Source of the DNA: an uncultured Collinsella sp.
Lineage (GTDB): Bacteria; Actinomycetota; Coriobacteriia; Coriobacteriales; Coriobacteriaceae
NCBI GenBank assembly: GCA_902491565.1
Contig: CABUIE010000001.1
Coordinates: 1 to 64,000, forward strand
Direction of reading: 5' to 3'
Length of the DNA stretch: 64,000 nucleotides
In this document: one piece after another, positions 33,206 to 42,561 of the stretch
Layout of the letters: each line of letters opens with the position of its first letter
Numbering within the stretch: position 1 is the stretch's first letter
Made by a program: the position numbers and the translations under genes
Notes under the pieces: model-generated
Told to the model about the DNA's origin: nothing
What the model saw: only the letters and a program-made list of their open reading frames with translations
Database searches by the model: none

Positions 33206-34691
33206 CTTGGTCGTTGCGTTCGCGCGCGGTGGCGCCGGCGGTAAAGCTTAATCCCTTGACGAGCGCGTTCTTGCCGTACTTGCCTTTCACAGCCAGGACG
33301 GCGCGCGCCAGGTCGCGCTCGCGCTCATCGGCCTCGACATCGCTAAACAGATCGATGGTGGCAAATTCCTCGGGCATGAGGTTGCCAAAGCCCAGGTTGA
33401 TTCGCTTGACCGGTCGTTTAGGGTCGACCGTTTGCGCCCAAAGGTCATCGAAATAGCCCATGATCTTCTTAAACGAATTGGTGCGCTCGGGCAGCTTGCG
33501 CGAGGCGTTGGAGTGCGCAAAGAGCGCGGCATAGCCACCACGCGGTTTGCCGCCATGCTCTCCCGCAAAGATGCCATCGATTGCCTGCGCTTCGCGCACC
33601 AGGCGACGCCTTTCGTCATCGCACTGGACGGGCTTGGGCGCACGGGGTGCGAGCTCGGGGCCGGCGGTTGCGGTGGGTTCGATGCTCGACGTACTCGAGC
33701 GCAGGTGTCCGCATCCGTCCACATATTGTGCAGTACCGCTGGCATCAAGCCTGCGGATGTCGGCGCGCTCGCTCGCGTAGCCCACAAAGAGCGAGATGCT
33801 GTCGCAGACCACGTGCTTATCGACCAAGTCCAGCACGGCACTGTCGACCATCTCGCGCAAGACGGTGTAGGCCTGCTCGTAGGCATAGCCCTTCGAGAGC
33901 ACCTGTCCTGTAGTGGTCGAAGTTGCTTGTGGGCGATAGGCTTGGATATCGGCGATGGTTGTCGGCTCGCGCCCAAAGGCGTGGTCGATGAGATATTCGG
34001 CATTGACGCCGAGCTCGTCGTAGAGCAGGTTCTCGTCGAGTGCGGCGACACCCATCAGGTCGTAGACGCCATACTTTTCGAGTCGTGCTGCCACGCCGGG
34101 GCCGATGCCCCAGATATCGGTGATGGGACGATGGGGCCAGATCTCTTTGCGAAAGGTCTCGTCGTCGAGTATGCCGATGCGGCTGGGTACGTGCTTGGCG
34201 GTGATATCGAGCGCTACCTTGGCCTGGAATAGGTTGGGGCCGATGCCGACCGTCGCCGTGATGCCGGTGCGCGCGAGGACCTCATCGCGCAACATGCAGG
34301 CAAAGCCTTTGGCATTGGTATGGTAGAGGTCTAGATAGGGCGTCACGTCGATAAAGCATTCGTCGATTGAATAGACGTGAATGTCTTGCGGGCTCACGTA
34401 TTCCAGATAGATGCCGTAGATTTGCGCCGACACTTCCATGTAGTGCTGCATGCGCGGTACGGCTTTGATGTAGTCGATGCCGTCGGGAATCTCAAACAGA
34501 CGGCAGCGATTGTGAATCCCTAAGTCCTTCATGGCCTGTGTGATGGCGAGGCAGATGGTCGTGCGCCCGCGCGATTCGTCGGCAACGACCAGGTTGGTGG
34601 TGAGCGGGTTGAGCCCGCGGTCGACGCACTCGACGCTGGCATAAAACGTCTTGAGGTCGATGCAGATATAGGTGTGACGCTCGTGCCCCAC
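33186..34691 (-). CDS. Y-family (UmuC-type) translesion DNA polymerase
   Basis: This 501-residue polymerase has palm residues in CIDLKTFYASVE and IDECFIDV, the YIKAVPRM and thumb HhH region (WGIGPGVAARLEKYG), and a little-finger domain. It bypasses DNA damage at the price of errors. Start at GTG 34691 behind GGGAGG. A promoter with LexA box lies just upstream, which rules out the longer frame to 34763. It is followed by the overlapping YolD-like gene. Confidence 0.92.
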   Translation of the reverse strand: MGHERHTYICIDLKTFYASVECVDRGLNPLTTNLVVADESRGRTTICLAITQAMKDLGIHNRCRLFEIPDGIDYIKAVPRMQHYMEVSAQIYGIYLEYVSPQDIHVYSIDECFIDVTPYLDLYHTNAKGFACMLRDEVLARTGITATVGIGPNLFQAKVALDITAKHVPSRIGILDDETFRKEIWPHRPITDIWGIGPGVAARLEKYGVYDLMGVAALDENLLYDELGVNAEYLIDHAFGREPTTIADIQAYRPQATSTTTGQVLSKGYAYEQAYTVLREMVDSAVLDLVDKHVVCDSISLFVGYASERADIRRLDASGTAQYVDGCGHLRSSTSSIEPTATAGPELAPRAPKPVQCDDERRRLVREAQAIDGIFAGEHGGKPRGGYAALFAHSNASRKLPERTNSFKKIMGYFDDLWAQTVDPKRPVKRINLGFGNLMPEEFATIDLFSDVEADERERDLARAVLAVKGKYGKNALVKGLSFTAGATARERNDQVGGHRA

Positions 34692-34703
34692 GCGTCCTCC
34701 CAT

Positions 34704-34763
34704 CAAACACATGTTCTTATCGAATATCTGTTCGATAATACCCGCTCGTCCGGACATCGTCAA
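34704..34763 (-). promoter_or_regulatory. SOS promoter with LexA boxes
   Basis: On the minus strand, -35 TTGACG (34763-34758) and -10 TATTAT (34740-34735) are separated by 17 bp. Immediately downstream is CGAACAGATATTCG (34734-34721), one base off the Gram-positive LexA pattern CGAAC-N4-GTTCG. A second, weaker site GAACATGTGTTTG follows at 34716-34704. LexA would block the polymerase-YolD unit until DNA damage. Confidence 0.8.
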
Positions 34764-34771
34764 AACCTGTC

Positions 34772-34799
34772 AAAAAGGGACTGGTTTGTTTTGGTAGGT
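34772..34799. repeat. Half-copy of the 35463-35525 palindrome
   Basis: A 28-nt block matches the reverse complement of 35498-35525 at 24 of 28 positions. The two copies bracket the truncated Fe-ADH-like gene in inverted orientation. Confidence 0.55.
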
Positions 34800-34928
34800 A
34801 TGGTCGTGCGGTTTGATCGGGTTTTTAACGCAGCTCTAAAGAGTGCGAAACAGCTCGGAAAACCTTGCTTCGTAGCATGAGCCTAACGATTGATACCGCC
34901 TATGCGCACGGAAGGGTTGTGGGAAAGA

Positions 34929-35452
34929 TGGTCAATTACGGGTTTGGTATGCCGACGCGCCTTGTTGTGGATGGAGACGTGGCTCGCTGGTGCGGACGAT
35001 TGGTCGCTCACTACGGTGGCACTAAGGCGCTGGTCGTGTTGGGCGGTGACAAGCATACGCGCGATGAGCTTGTCTCGGCGGCACTTGGCTCGCTTGATCG
35101 AGCCCTACTCGAGCGCGTACTTTTCCGCTGCGGCTCGGTTGGGGGCGACGGGGGAGACGAACTGATCGACGAAGCCGTGGCCCTGGCGACCGACGAAGGC
35201 GTGGACTTTGTCCTGGCGATTGGCGATGCCGATACTGCTGGCTTTGCGCGCGAGCTCGCGCGTCGCATGGCGGCGCTCGATGCCGGCGAAGACGGTTTTG
35301 TCCCTTATGGATGCATTCTCTCGGAGGGCAAGGCGCCTGCTGTCGTGGGCACCGGTGAGGTTCCCGTTTTTGCCATTATCGCGCCCGAACTGCTGGAGGG
35401 CATCGGGTCTCCTCTGCGTGAGTTGCTCGGTAGCATCTGCGCCGCGGCCTAA
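34929..35452 (+). CDS. Truncated iron-alcohol-dehydrogenase-like protein
   Basis: About 174 residues. The start MVNYGFGMPTRLVVDGD and the LVVLGGDKHTRDEL region resemble the N-terminal nucleotide-binding half of Fe-dependent alcohol dehydrogenases. The conserved GGGS-D motif is replaced by AIGDADT, and the whole C-terminal metal domain is absent. It ends at a proper stop. It is either a decayed remnant or a stand-alone domain with another role. Start placed at ATG 34929 by family alignment; ATG 34877 is an alternative. Confidence 0.6.
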
Positions 35453-35462
35453 TATTTGCCAT

Positions 35463-35525
35463 AAAAGGACGGGTTAATTTTGGTTGGTAAAGCGTTTGAC
35501 CTGCCAAAATAAGCCTGTCCCTTTT
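35463..35525. repeat. Imperfect long palindrome downstream of the Fe-ADH-like gene
   Basis: Arms 35463-35487 and 35501-35525 are imperfect reverse complements (AAAAGGACGGGTTAATTTTGG-type). The right end runs into a T tract, so it may work as a terminator. It is related to the half copy at 34772-34799. Confidence 0.6.
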
Positions 35526-35651
35526 TAATCGGTTGCCGTTTGGGGGCCGATTGGCAACGCTCGCTGATTGTAGTCTTGACCTGCGCTAGAATAGTGGCAT
35601 CTGAATGTCCGGGCGCATGGAGGCGTGCGCCCGTATGCTGAGGAGGACTCT

Positions 35652-37346
35652 ATGGCAACTGTTGCCGCACCTATCGATGCTACGTCGACTGCCGCTTGGA
35701 AGGCGCTCGAGGCTCATCAGGAGAAGCTCGAGGCCGAAGGTATCGACCTCAAGGCCTGGTTCGCTGCTGACGCCGACCGCGTGAACAAGCTGAGCTTTGA
35801 CGCCGGTGACCTGCACTTCGATCTGTCGAAGAACCTGGTGACCGATGAGACCGTCAAGCTGCTGTGCGATCTTGCCCGCGAGGTGAAGCTCGAGGAGCGC
35901 CGCGACGCCATGTTCTCTGGCGAGCACATCAACACTACCGAGGACCGCGCCGTCCTGCACACCGCGCTTCGCCGTCCGGCAAGCGAGAAAGGCCAGCTCA
36001 TCGTTGACGGCCAGGATGTCGTCGCCGACGTGCACGAGGTCCTCGACCGCATGTATGCCTTCGCCGAGCGCGTGCGCTCCGGTGAGTGGAAGGGCGTAAG
36101 CGGTAAGAAGATCGAGCACCTGGTGTCCATCGGCATCGGTGGCTCCGATCTGGGCCCGGTCATGGCCTACGAGGCCCTGCGTCCCTACGCCGACGCCGGT
36201 ATCGACTGCCGCTACATCTCCAACATCGACCCCAACGATCAGGCCGAGAAGCTCAAGGGTTTGGATCCCGAGACCACGCTCGTGATCATCGTCTCCAAGA
36301 CCTTCACCACGCTCGAGACCCTCACCAACGCCCGCGAAGTCAAGACCTGGATGCTCGAGCAGCTCAAGGCTCAGGGCGCCATCGACGGCTCCGATGAGCA
36401 GAACGCCGAGGCCGTGGCAAAGCACTTCGTCGCCGTTTCCACCGCACTCGAGAAGGTCGAGGCCTTCGGCATCGACCCCGCCAACGCCTTCGGCTTCTGG
36501 AACTGGGTCGGCGGCCGCTACTCCGTCGACTCCGCCGTGGGCCTGTCGCTGATCGTCGTGCTCGGCCCCGAGCGCTTCCAGCAGTTCCTCGAGGGCTTCC
36601 ATGCCATCGACGAGTACTTCTGCAACACCCCGCTCGAGAACAACGCCGTCGCGCTGATGGGCCTGCTCAATGTCTGGTACGTCAACTTCTTCGGTTCCAA
36701 GAGCCACGCCGTGCTTCCGTACTGCCAGTATCTGCACCGTTTCCCGGCCTACCTGCAGCAGCTCACCATGGAGTCCAACGGCAAGCATGTCCGCTGGGAC
36801 GGCAGCGCTGTGACCTCCGACACCGGTGAGATCTTCTGGGGCGAGCCCGGCACCAACGGTCAGCACGCCTTCTACCAGCTGCTGCACCAGGGCACTGTGG
36901 TGGTTCCGGCCGACTTCATCGCCTTCGCTAACACTGCCAACCCTGCGACCGATAGCGGTCAGGACGTGCATGAGCTGTTCCTGGGCAACTTCCTGGCCCA
37001 GACCAAGGCGCTCGCCTTTGGTAAGACGGCCGACGAGGTTCGTGCCGAGGGTACGCCCGAGCAGATCGTCCCGGCCCGTTGCTTTGAGGGCAACCGCCCG
37101 ACGACCTCGATCTTCGGCGACACGCTGACCCCGTTCGCGCTCGGCGAGCTCATCGCCCTGTACGAGCACATCACGTTTGTCGAGGGCACGGTCTGGGGCA
37201 TCGACTCCTACGACCAGTGGGGCGTTGAGCTGGGCAAGCAGCTTGCCAAGCAGATCACCCCGGCCTTCCACGACGACGCCGCCAAGGCCGAGCAGGACGC
37301 TTCGACCCAGGCGCTCATCGAGTTCTACCGCGCTCACCGCAAGTAG
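35652..37346 (+). CDS. pgi: Glucose-6-phosphate isomerase
   Basis: This 564-residue enzyme interconverts glucose-6-phosphate and fructose-6-phosphate. The signatures are [19 protein letters not shown] near residue 160 and the [17 protein letters not shown] motif near 290. Length and motifs fit the long PGI form. Start at ATG 35652 behind GAGGAGG. A TAGAAT -10-like box lies at 35587-35592. It also feeds glucose-6-phosphate released by the deglycase of the frl-like operon into glycolysis. Confidence 0.95.
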   Translation: MATVAAPIDATSTAAWKALEAHQEKLEAEGIDLKAWFAADADRVNKLSFDAGDLHFDLSKNLVTDETVKLLCDLAREVKLEERRDAMFSGEHINTTEDRAVLHTALRRPASEKGQLIVDGQDVVADVHEVLDRMYAFAERVRSGEWKGVSGKKIEHLVSIGIGGSDLGPVMAYEALRPYADAGIDCRYISNIDPNDQAEKLKGLDPETTLVIIVSKTFTTLETLTNAREVKTWMLEQLKAQGAIDGSDEQNAEAVAKHFVAVSTALEKVEAFGIDPANAFGFWNWVGGRYSVDSAVGLSLIVVLGPERFQQFLEGFHAIDEYFCNTPLENNAVALMGLLNVWYVNFFGSKSHAVLPYCQYLHRFPAYLQQLTMESNGKHVRWDGSAVTSDTGEIFWGEPGTNGQHAFYQLLHQGTVVVPADFIAFANTANPATDSGQDVHELFLGNFLAQTKALAFGKTADEVRAEGTPEQIVPARCFEGNRPTTSIFGDTLTPFALGELIALYEHITFVEGTVWGIDSYDQWGVELGKQLAKQITPAFHDDAAKAEQDASTQALIEFYRAHRK

Positions 37347-37379
37347 TCGCTGCTGTTAACGCATCGCGCCTTATAGTCA

Positions 37380-37413
37380 GGGGCCCGTATCCTATCGGAT
37401 GCGGGCCCCTTTG
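37380..37413 (+). terminator. Terminator of pgi
   Basis: GGGGCCCG-TATCC pairs with GGAT-CGGGCCCC and TTT follows. Confidence 0.85.
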
Positions 37414-37487
37414 CTTTGCCGTGGTCCCGGGGCGCACGGCCTTTGTGGAACATCGCCGGGGCGCCGCGCGCTGCGAGAACCCTGCGC

Positions 37488-38792
37488 CTAGATCTTGGCC
37501 TCCGCATGGCCTCGCTGCGCCTCGGGCAGCTCCCCATAGAGCGGATGGTCTTCGAGCCTAAAGCGCTCGACCTGTTCGGGAGTGCGACCGCGTACAAAGA
37601 GCCACGAGCGATCGATCGGCGTCGCCATGAGCGTGCTGGGCAGCGCGTCGGCGCGGTCGGAAAATACCCGGGCACTCTCGGGATCCTGGAACGCCAGCAC
37701 CAGATGCGTGTCGCAGTTGCCCATGATGGAGCGTGCGCGTGCCTCGCCATAGAGCGCATCGAGCTGGTTGGTCGACTGCAGCAGCAGCGTTGCCCAGATG
37801 TTGCGGCTTCGGATAATCGAGAGCACGTTGTCGATCTGGGGGATCTGCAGATTTGCGAAGTCATCGAGCATAAAGCGCACGGGCACGGGCAGGCTGCCGT
37901 CGGGCTGCCTATCGGCCTCACGAATGAGGCCCATAAACGCCTGCGAAATAAAGAGGCCGGTCAGCGGATCGAGATTGCGGTCAATATCGCTCACGGTTAC
38001 AAACAGGGCGCAGGGGGTGTGTCCCATGGAAGCGAAGTCCACCTGATGGCACTCACGATAGAGCTGTGCCGCACCGTCGAATCCCAGACACATGACCTTT
38101 TCGGCAAGGATGCCGACGATGCTCGCGTGCATGCGCTCGGCATTTTGCGTAATGGCGTAGCGCCGCCATAGCGAGAGGGCATAGCTTTGGGGGTCGGTCG
38201 TGATCAGGTCGTCAAACAATCGACCCGTGGCACCGTCCTGCAGGTGCTCGATCAGCTTGATGACCGAGCTGATCGTCTGCTCGTCGGCGGGTAGCTGTTC
38301 GGTGACGTAGGCGATAAGACACGACAGCAGGTTTGCCGCCGCATGATCCCAAAAAGGCTGGTTGTTGTCCTCGATGGGGCAGATGGCCTTTGCCACCGAG
38401 AGGATGTCCTGCTGGTTGGGCCTGCCGTCCGCCTTGCGGCGAATGTGCCTCAGGGGGCTGTAGCCGCAGCGCTCGATGCCGGGCGCAAGGGCCGGGACGG
38501 TGTTGAGGTCGGCGAAGTTGAGGCATTGCACGCGGTAACCGTGGGCTGCCAGCACGGGTCCCACTTCGCGACAGAGCGTGCCTTTGGTGTCGAGCACGAT
38601 GTAGCTTGCGTTCATTTGCAGCAGGTTGGGCTTGAGGACGTTTCGGGTCTTGCCGGCTCCCGAGGGGCCGATCACAAGTGCGTTGTTGTTGAGTCCCGTT
38701 TGGCGGGTGTCGCAGGAGAGCGTTCGATCCTTGGCGAGGATGGTGGACGATGCGGACTCAGATGCGGCGAGGCGGCTGGCGAGGTTAGACAT
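37488..38792 (-). CDS. VirD4/TraG-family ATPase lacking the membrane anchor
   Basis: 434 residues. The N terminus TRQTGLNNNALVIGPSGAGKT carries the Walker A motif, and Walker B is VRFMLDDFAN. The region between resembles VirD4-like coupling ATPases of conjugative elements (VLKPNLLQMN, LDTKGTL). The usual two N-terminal membrane helices are absent and the protein is shorter than typical (about 600). Start at ATG 38792 behind AAGGAGG, overlapping the ClpP-like gene by 8 nt. No relaxase or other transfer genes are near, so classical conjugation is doubtful. Confidence 0.82.
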   Translation of the reverse strand: MSNLASRLAASESASSTILAKDRTLSCDTRQTGLNNNALVIGPSGAGKTRNVLKPNLLQMNASYIVLDTKGTLCREVGPVLAAHGYRVQCLNFADLNTVPALAPGIERCGYSPLRHIRRKADGRPNQQDILSVAKAICPIEDNNQPFWDHAAANLLSCLIAYVTEQLPADEQTISSVIKLIEHLQDGATGRLFDDLITTDPQSYALSLWRRYAITQNAERMHASIVGILAEKVMCLGFDGAAQLYRECHQVDFASMGHTPCALFVTVSDIDRNLDPLTGLFISQAFMGLIREADRQPDGSLPVPVRFMLDDFANLQIPQIDNVLSIIRSRNIWATLLLQSTNQLDALYGEARARSIMGNCDTHLVLAFQDPESARVFSDRADALPSTLMATPIDRSWLFVRGRTPEQVERFRLEDHPLYGELPEAQRGHAEAKI

Positions 38793-39402
38793 GGGCGACC
38801 TCCTTGGTGGTCGAGAGAATTTCGTGGGCAAAGCCGAGCTCGACGGCGCGCTCGGCCGAAAGGTAGGTGTCTTTTGCAGTGAGGGACTGGATGCGCTTGG
38901 GCGTGAGGCCGCTGCGGTCCGAGAGGATTTGCGTGAGGGTCTTGCGGGTCTGCATGAGACGCCGGCTGGTTTCCTGCAGCGCAAGTGCCGAGCCGCCTGC
39001 CCCCTGGGGGATCAGTGGGTCGTGAATCATGAGCTCTGCATGGGGCGCCATACGGCGATCGTCGCCGCCCATAAAGATCACGGCGCCCATGGACGCGGCG
39101 AATTCCAGGCAGACGGTGCGGATGGGGCACGATGCGAGGCGCATGGCGTCATAGATCGCAAGACCCGATCGCACGCTTCCGCCGGCGCTGGCGACAAATA
39201 TGGTGATGGGGCGGCTGGGGTCGGTGGCATCGAGCAGGCGGATCTGCTGGCATAGGTCGTGGGCCATCGGGGTTTCGATGTTTCCCATGACGGAGAGCTC
39301 GCGACGGGCGAGCATCTCATCGTAAATGCTGGTGAGCGTGATACCTCGGGCGGATTCACGCATGGTGAGGGGGCTGATGATGGGGGAATGATTGGTGTCC
39401 AT
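38785..39402 (-). CDS. ClpP-like serine protease
   Basis: This 205-residue protein has ClpP motifs: ASAGGSVRSGLAIYDAM (oxyanion region), the nucleophile Ser in FAASMGAVIFMGG, and the His in AELMIHDPL. The sequence diverges from housekeeping ClpP. Its gene is translationally coupled to a VirD4-like ATPase, not to a Clp chaperone. Start at ATG 39402 behind AAAGGAG. Substrate and partner ATPase unknown. Confidence 0.85.
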   Translation of the reverse strand: MDTNHSPIISPLTMRESARGITLTSIYDEMLARRELSVMGNIETPMAHDLCQQIRLLDATDPSRPITIFVASAGGSVRSGLAIYDAMRLASCPIRTVCLEFAASMGAVIFMGGDDRRMAPHAELMIHDPLIPQGAGGSALALQETSRRLMQTRKTLTQILSDRSGLTPKRIQSLTAKDTYLSAERAVELGFAHEILSTTKEVAHV

Positions 39403-39445
39403 GAGGACTCCTTTCTGTTGGTGGTGTTGTGGAATAGAGTCGCTG

Positions 39446-39467
39446 CCCGCGGAGGGGCTGGCGGGCT
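39446..39467 (-). terminator. Hairpin between unknown gene and ClpP-like gene
   Basis: GCCCGC pairs with GCGGGC across a 10-nt loop, overlapping the stop of the upstream gene. There is no T tract; possibly an attenuator or mRNA stability element. Confidence 0.35.
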
Positions 39468-40356
39468 ACAGGGTTCGTCCGAGCCTGAGATCGAGCTCGG
39501 TTGTGGGGCAGGCTGCCTGTCCGTGCGGCTCGCAAGCGCCAAGGGCTCCAAAGCGATGGAGCGTTGCGACGGGCGTGGTGTAGGCGAGCCGCAGCTGATG
39601 CTCGATAGGGGCACATCCGTCATTTTTGTAATGAGCCGCGTAGTACTGCGCGATGCTGGCGTTCATCTCGCTGCCATTGCGATGGCGCTCAAACTGGCGT
39701 CTGCAGGTCTCGATGATCTTTGCTACCGACTTGGGTGCCGTCGCGGGAACAAGGGCGAGATAGCCCTCAAATAGCTCGTTGATGTTCAGGAGGCACAGCA
39801 GGTCGATCAGCGTCCTTATGGCTGTTCCCTCGGCAGAAAAGTGCGCGGTCATGCGGTTATATCGGTTGCGGTCGACGATGGCCGCATGGGGTCTTGGAGT
39901 TTTCTGCCCCGTGGTCCCGGGCTTTTGCCGCGCCTGTGTATTGAGCTCGACGTTGCAGCGCTTGAGGCCGTCCAACGGAAGGAACAGTGCGGTGCGCAGG
40001 GTGTTCCGCTTGCTTTCGAGTTCATGACGCTCGTCGGGTTCCCATTCGAGCTTGAGTTTCGTGTCGAGCGCCGTAAGCATATGGGCTAGGCAGCCTACGG
40101 TAAGAACGTACGAATCGTTGTCGCGTTTTGGGGCATAGGGGTCTGTCAGCTTGCGAATGTCGGGGTCGCCCATGATCTTTGTGCAGCGCTTCAGCAGTTG
40201 AGGGTGGTCGGCCAAGATCGTCGCGAGCGGTAGCGACGCGTAGTTCTTGATGGTCGCGGCGGCAAAGGCGGCGTCATATTCGTTTGCATATGCTCGCTCA
40301 ATGCGGGCATCCAGAATGCTTTTCTTATTGCCGTCTTCAGCGTGGTGGTTTGTCAT
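39466..40356 (-). CDS. Unknown protein, first gene of the ClpP/VirD4-like islet
   Basis: 296 residues, hydrophilic, mainly helical in appearance, without signal peptide or membrane helices. I do not recognise a family. It has scattered Cys and His near the C terminus (CAPIEHQLR, CEPHGQAACP). Start at ATG 40356 behind GGAGAAGC. Same strand and order as the ClpP-like and VirD4-like genes, so probably one transcript. Confidence 0.7.
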   Translation of the reverse strand: MTNHHAEDGNKKSILDARIERAYANEYDAAFAAATIKNYASLPLATILADHPQLLKRCTKIMGDPDIRKLTDPYAPKRDNDSYVLTVGCLAHMLTALDTKLKLEWEPDERHELESKRNTLRTALFLPLDGLKRCNVELNTQARQKPGTTGQKTPRPHAAIVDRNRYNRMTAHFSAEGTAIRTLIDLLCLLNINELFEGYLALVPATAPKSVAKIIETCRRQFERHRNGSEMNASIAQYYAAHYKNDGCAPIEHQLRLAYTTPVATLHRFGALGACEPHGQAACPTTELDLRLGRTL

Positions 40357-40845
40357 AGCTTCTCCAATCGGTTGATGTTCGTGCTGTTTGTTGATGTGTT
40401 GGTTGTCGTGAGTGATGTGCTTGCCGTGGGTGATGTGCTGACGTTGGGGTGCTATGCGGTTTTCAATGAGCCCGTGAGGCAGTTGCTGCAGGGGCGGGAT
40501 GGAACGGCCCATGCAAGGCGGAAGGCATCGTGCTCAAAATCGAGACAGCAATGCCCTGGGTGCCTCACATGTGGCAGTTACCTCATTAAGTTGTCATTGC
40601 GTTTGGGGTTGTACTTTGCCGATCTTCCTTCTCTTACACGCTAAAACTCAAACTTCATATGCTCGATCTACTTAAAACCGCAACGGCGGTCTTTTATCAA
40701 CTTATATGTCGGAACGCGTCTTTGCAAGTACTTTTTTGCCTTTGTTTCAAATGGGGTGGTTTTGCAACCGTCATACGCGCGCTGTGCGAACGTGCCCCGG
40801 CTCGGATAAGATAGTGCGCGATAAAAACGATGCAAGGAGGCACAT
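40357..40845. other. Long intergenic region between divergent genes
   Basis: No gene is supported. At about 40390-40445 the motif GTGATGTGCT occurs twice within an imprecise TG-rich repeat. A hairpin AACCGC/GCGGT with TTTTAT lies near 40674-40692. Promoters of the islet and of the HAD gene should be here, but I found no convincing -35/-10 pair. Confidence 0.5.
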
Positions 40846-41688
40846 ATGGCAATTAAAGCCATCGCAATGGATATCGACGGTACGCTTACCAACGATCAGA
40901 AGGTGATCAGCCCGCGTACGCGCGAGAAGCTGCTCGCGGCGCAGGAATCGGGTATTAAGCTCATCTTGGCTTCGGGCCGTCCCGCATGGGGGCTACATGC
41001 TCTGGCACAGGAGCTCGACCTCCAAAACCATGACGGTCTGCTAGTCGCTTTCAATGGCGCGCATGTGGTCGACGCTCAGACCGATGAGGTCCTTTTTGAC
41101 CAGGCCATGCCGGCTGACGAGCTGCACCGTCTGATTGATCATCTGCAAAACTATGATGTGATCCCCATGATCTCGCTCGGTCGCGACTTGCATGTCGAGG
41201 ACTCGTACCACTGCATGATTACGCTGCCGGATGGCTCGCAGAAAAACATTGTCAAATACGAGCGCGATGCCTGCGACCTTAAGATCCGCGAGGTCGAGAG
41301 CTTGCATGAGGTCGTGGACACTTATCCCGTGGACAAGCTGCTGACGGCGGGCGATCCGGCCTACCTGCAGGCACATTACGAGGAAATGTACGCGCCCTTT
41401 AAGCAGACGCTTTCGGGCATGTTTACGGCCGACTGGTACTTTGAGTACACGGCGCCCGGTATCGACAAAGCCCGTGCGCTCGAGGGTGCTCTGCCCAAGC
41501 TCGGCATCGATGCCAGCGAGGTCGTATCGTTTGGCGACGGCCAGAACGACAAGTCCATGATCGAGTGGGCTGGTACCGGCGTCGCCATGGGTAACGCTGT
41601 CGATGAAGTCAAGGCCGTGGCCCAGATGGTGACCGCCAACAACAACGAAGACGGTATCGCGGTGGCACTTGACCAGCTACTGGGTTAG
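40846..41688 (+). CDS. HAD-superfamily (Cof-type) phosphatase
   Basis: This 280-residue protein has motif I AMDIDGTLTND, motif II LASGRP and the C-terminal FGDGQNDKSMIEWAG. The C2 cap matches sugar-phosphate phosphatases of the Cof family. Start at ATG 40846 behind AAGGAGG. It is followed by a terminator and a second HAD gene. Confidence 0.9.
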   Translation: MAIKAIAMDIDGTLTNDQKVISPRTREKLLAAQESGIKLILASGRPAWGLHALAQELDLQNHDGLLVAFNGAHVVDAQTDEVLFDQAMPADELHRLIDHLQNYDVIPMISLGRDLHVEDSYHCMITLPDGSQKNIVKYERDACDLKIREVESLHEVVDTYPVDKLLTAGDPAYLQAHYEEMYAPFKQTLSGMFTADWYFEYTAPGIDKARALEGALPKLGIDASEVVSFGDGQNDKSMIEWAGTGVAMGNAVDEVKAVAQMVTANNNEDGIAVALDQLLG

Positions 41689-41710
41689 AATCGCCGATAG
41701 TGCATGGTTC

Positions 41711-41738
41711 GGGCGTCCGCTTGCGGGCGCCCTTTTGT
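41711..41738 (+). terminator. Hairpin terminator between two HAD genes
   Basis: GGGCG-CCGC pairs with GCGG-CGCCC, followed by TTTTG. Confidence 0.75.
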
Positions 41739-41751
41739 TAGGGAGGGTGCC

Positions 41752-42411
41752 GTGTCCGCATTTCCGTTCGACGCCGTTATCTTTGACATGGATGGCGTCA
41801 TCGTCGATACCGAGTATTACTACCTGGGCGAGACTGCCGCGTTTGCCAAGGAGCTTGGGCTTAATCTGACTCAAGAGGAGTTGAATGGGCAGGTCGGTAC
41901 CTCGCATCAGTTCTTCCTGCATATGCTGGTCGATTGGTTTGAGCGCGCCGGTAAGGGGCATTTCACTGGCGATGAAGCGTTGGCCCGTTGGGACGAATGG
42001 GCTCATAAGCGTCCGCGCGACTATCAGGCTTTGATTAACCCAGGCGCCGTGGATACGATTCGAGAGCTGCCGCGCCGTGGCGTTCGCGTGGCGCTTGCCA
42101 GCTCGTCTCCCATGGTTAGCATCGAGGAAGTGCTCAACGCATGCGGGCTGTCGGATGCCTTTGAGTATGTGGTGAGCGGCGAGCAGTTTAAGGAGAGCAA
42201 GCCCGAGCCCGACATCTACCTGCATGCGCTGGACCTGCTGGGGCTGCCCGCGAATCGCTGCTGCTGCGTCGAGGATTCGGTGCCTGGCATCACTGCCGGC
42301 AAGCGAGCCGGCCTGACAGTCATTGCCAAGCGCGAGGAGCGCTTTGGCTTTAGCCAGGATGCCGCGGACAAGATTATCGACCAGCTGCCGGAGCTGCTCA
42401 CGCTTTCTTAG
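41752..42411 (+). CDS. HAD phosphatase of the beta-phosphoglucomutase type
   Basis: This 219-residue protein has motif I IFDMDGVIVDTE, a helical cap, motif II ALASSSP, motif III KPEPDIY and motif IV CVEDSVPGI. It may be a phosphomutase or a small sugar-phosphate phosphatase; the sequence does not decide. Start at GTG 41752 behind GGGAGG. Confidence 0.88.
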   Translation: MSAFPFDAVIFDMDGVIVDTEYYYLGETAAFAKELGLNLTQEELNGQVGTSHQFFLHMLVDWFERAGKGHFTGDEALARWDEWAHKRPRDYQALINPGAVDTIRELPRRGVRVALASSSPMVSIEEVLNACGLSDAFEYVVSGEQFKESKPEPDIYLHALDLLGLPANRCCCVEDSVPGITAGKRAGLTVIAKREERFGFSQDAADKIIDQLPELLTLS

Positions 42412-42499
42412 GAGCGCGGTAGTTGCGCGTTTTTCGGGTCTGATGAGTAAATAGCCGACATTTTGGTGCGACACCTAGCATACTTTAAGCTAATGCGGA

Positions 42500-42534
42500 C
42501 TTAAGGGCTTGTTGAATGCCCTTAAGCCCGTTTT
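42500..42534 (+). terminator. Terminator before the GntR gene
   Basis: A 9-bp stem CTTAAGGGC/GCCCTTAAG is followed by CCCGTTTT. Confidence 0.75.
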
Positions 42535-42561
42535 AGAATTAATTGTGCTGGGAGAGGGTAT

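Noticed and set aside
35586..37337. 583-codon minus-strand frame opposite pgi
   Set aside because: Shadow of a strongly biased gene; no ribosome site or motif.
40390..40445. TG-rich imprecise repeat considered as iterons or a CRISPR remnant
   Set aside because: Only two short copies of GTGATGTGCT, with no spacers of equal size and no replication or cas gene nearby.
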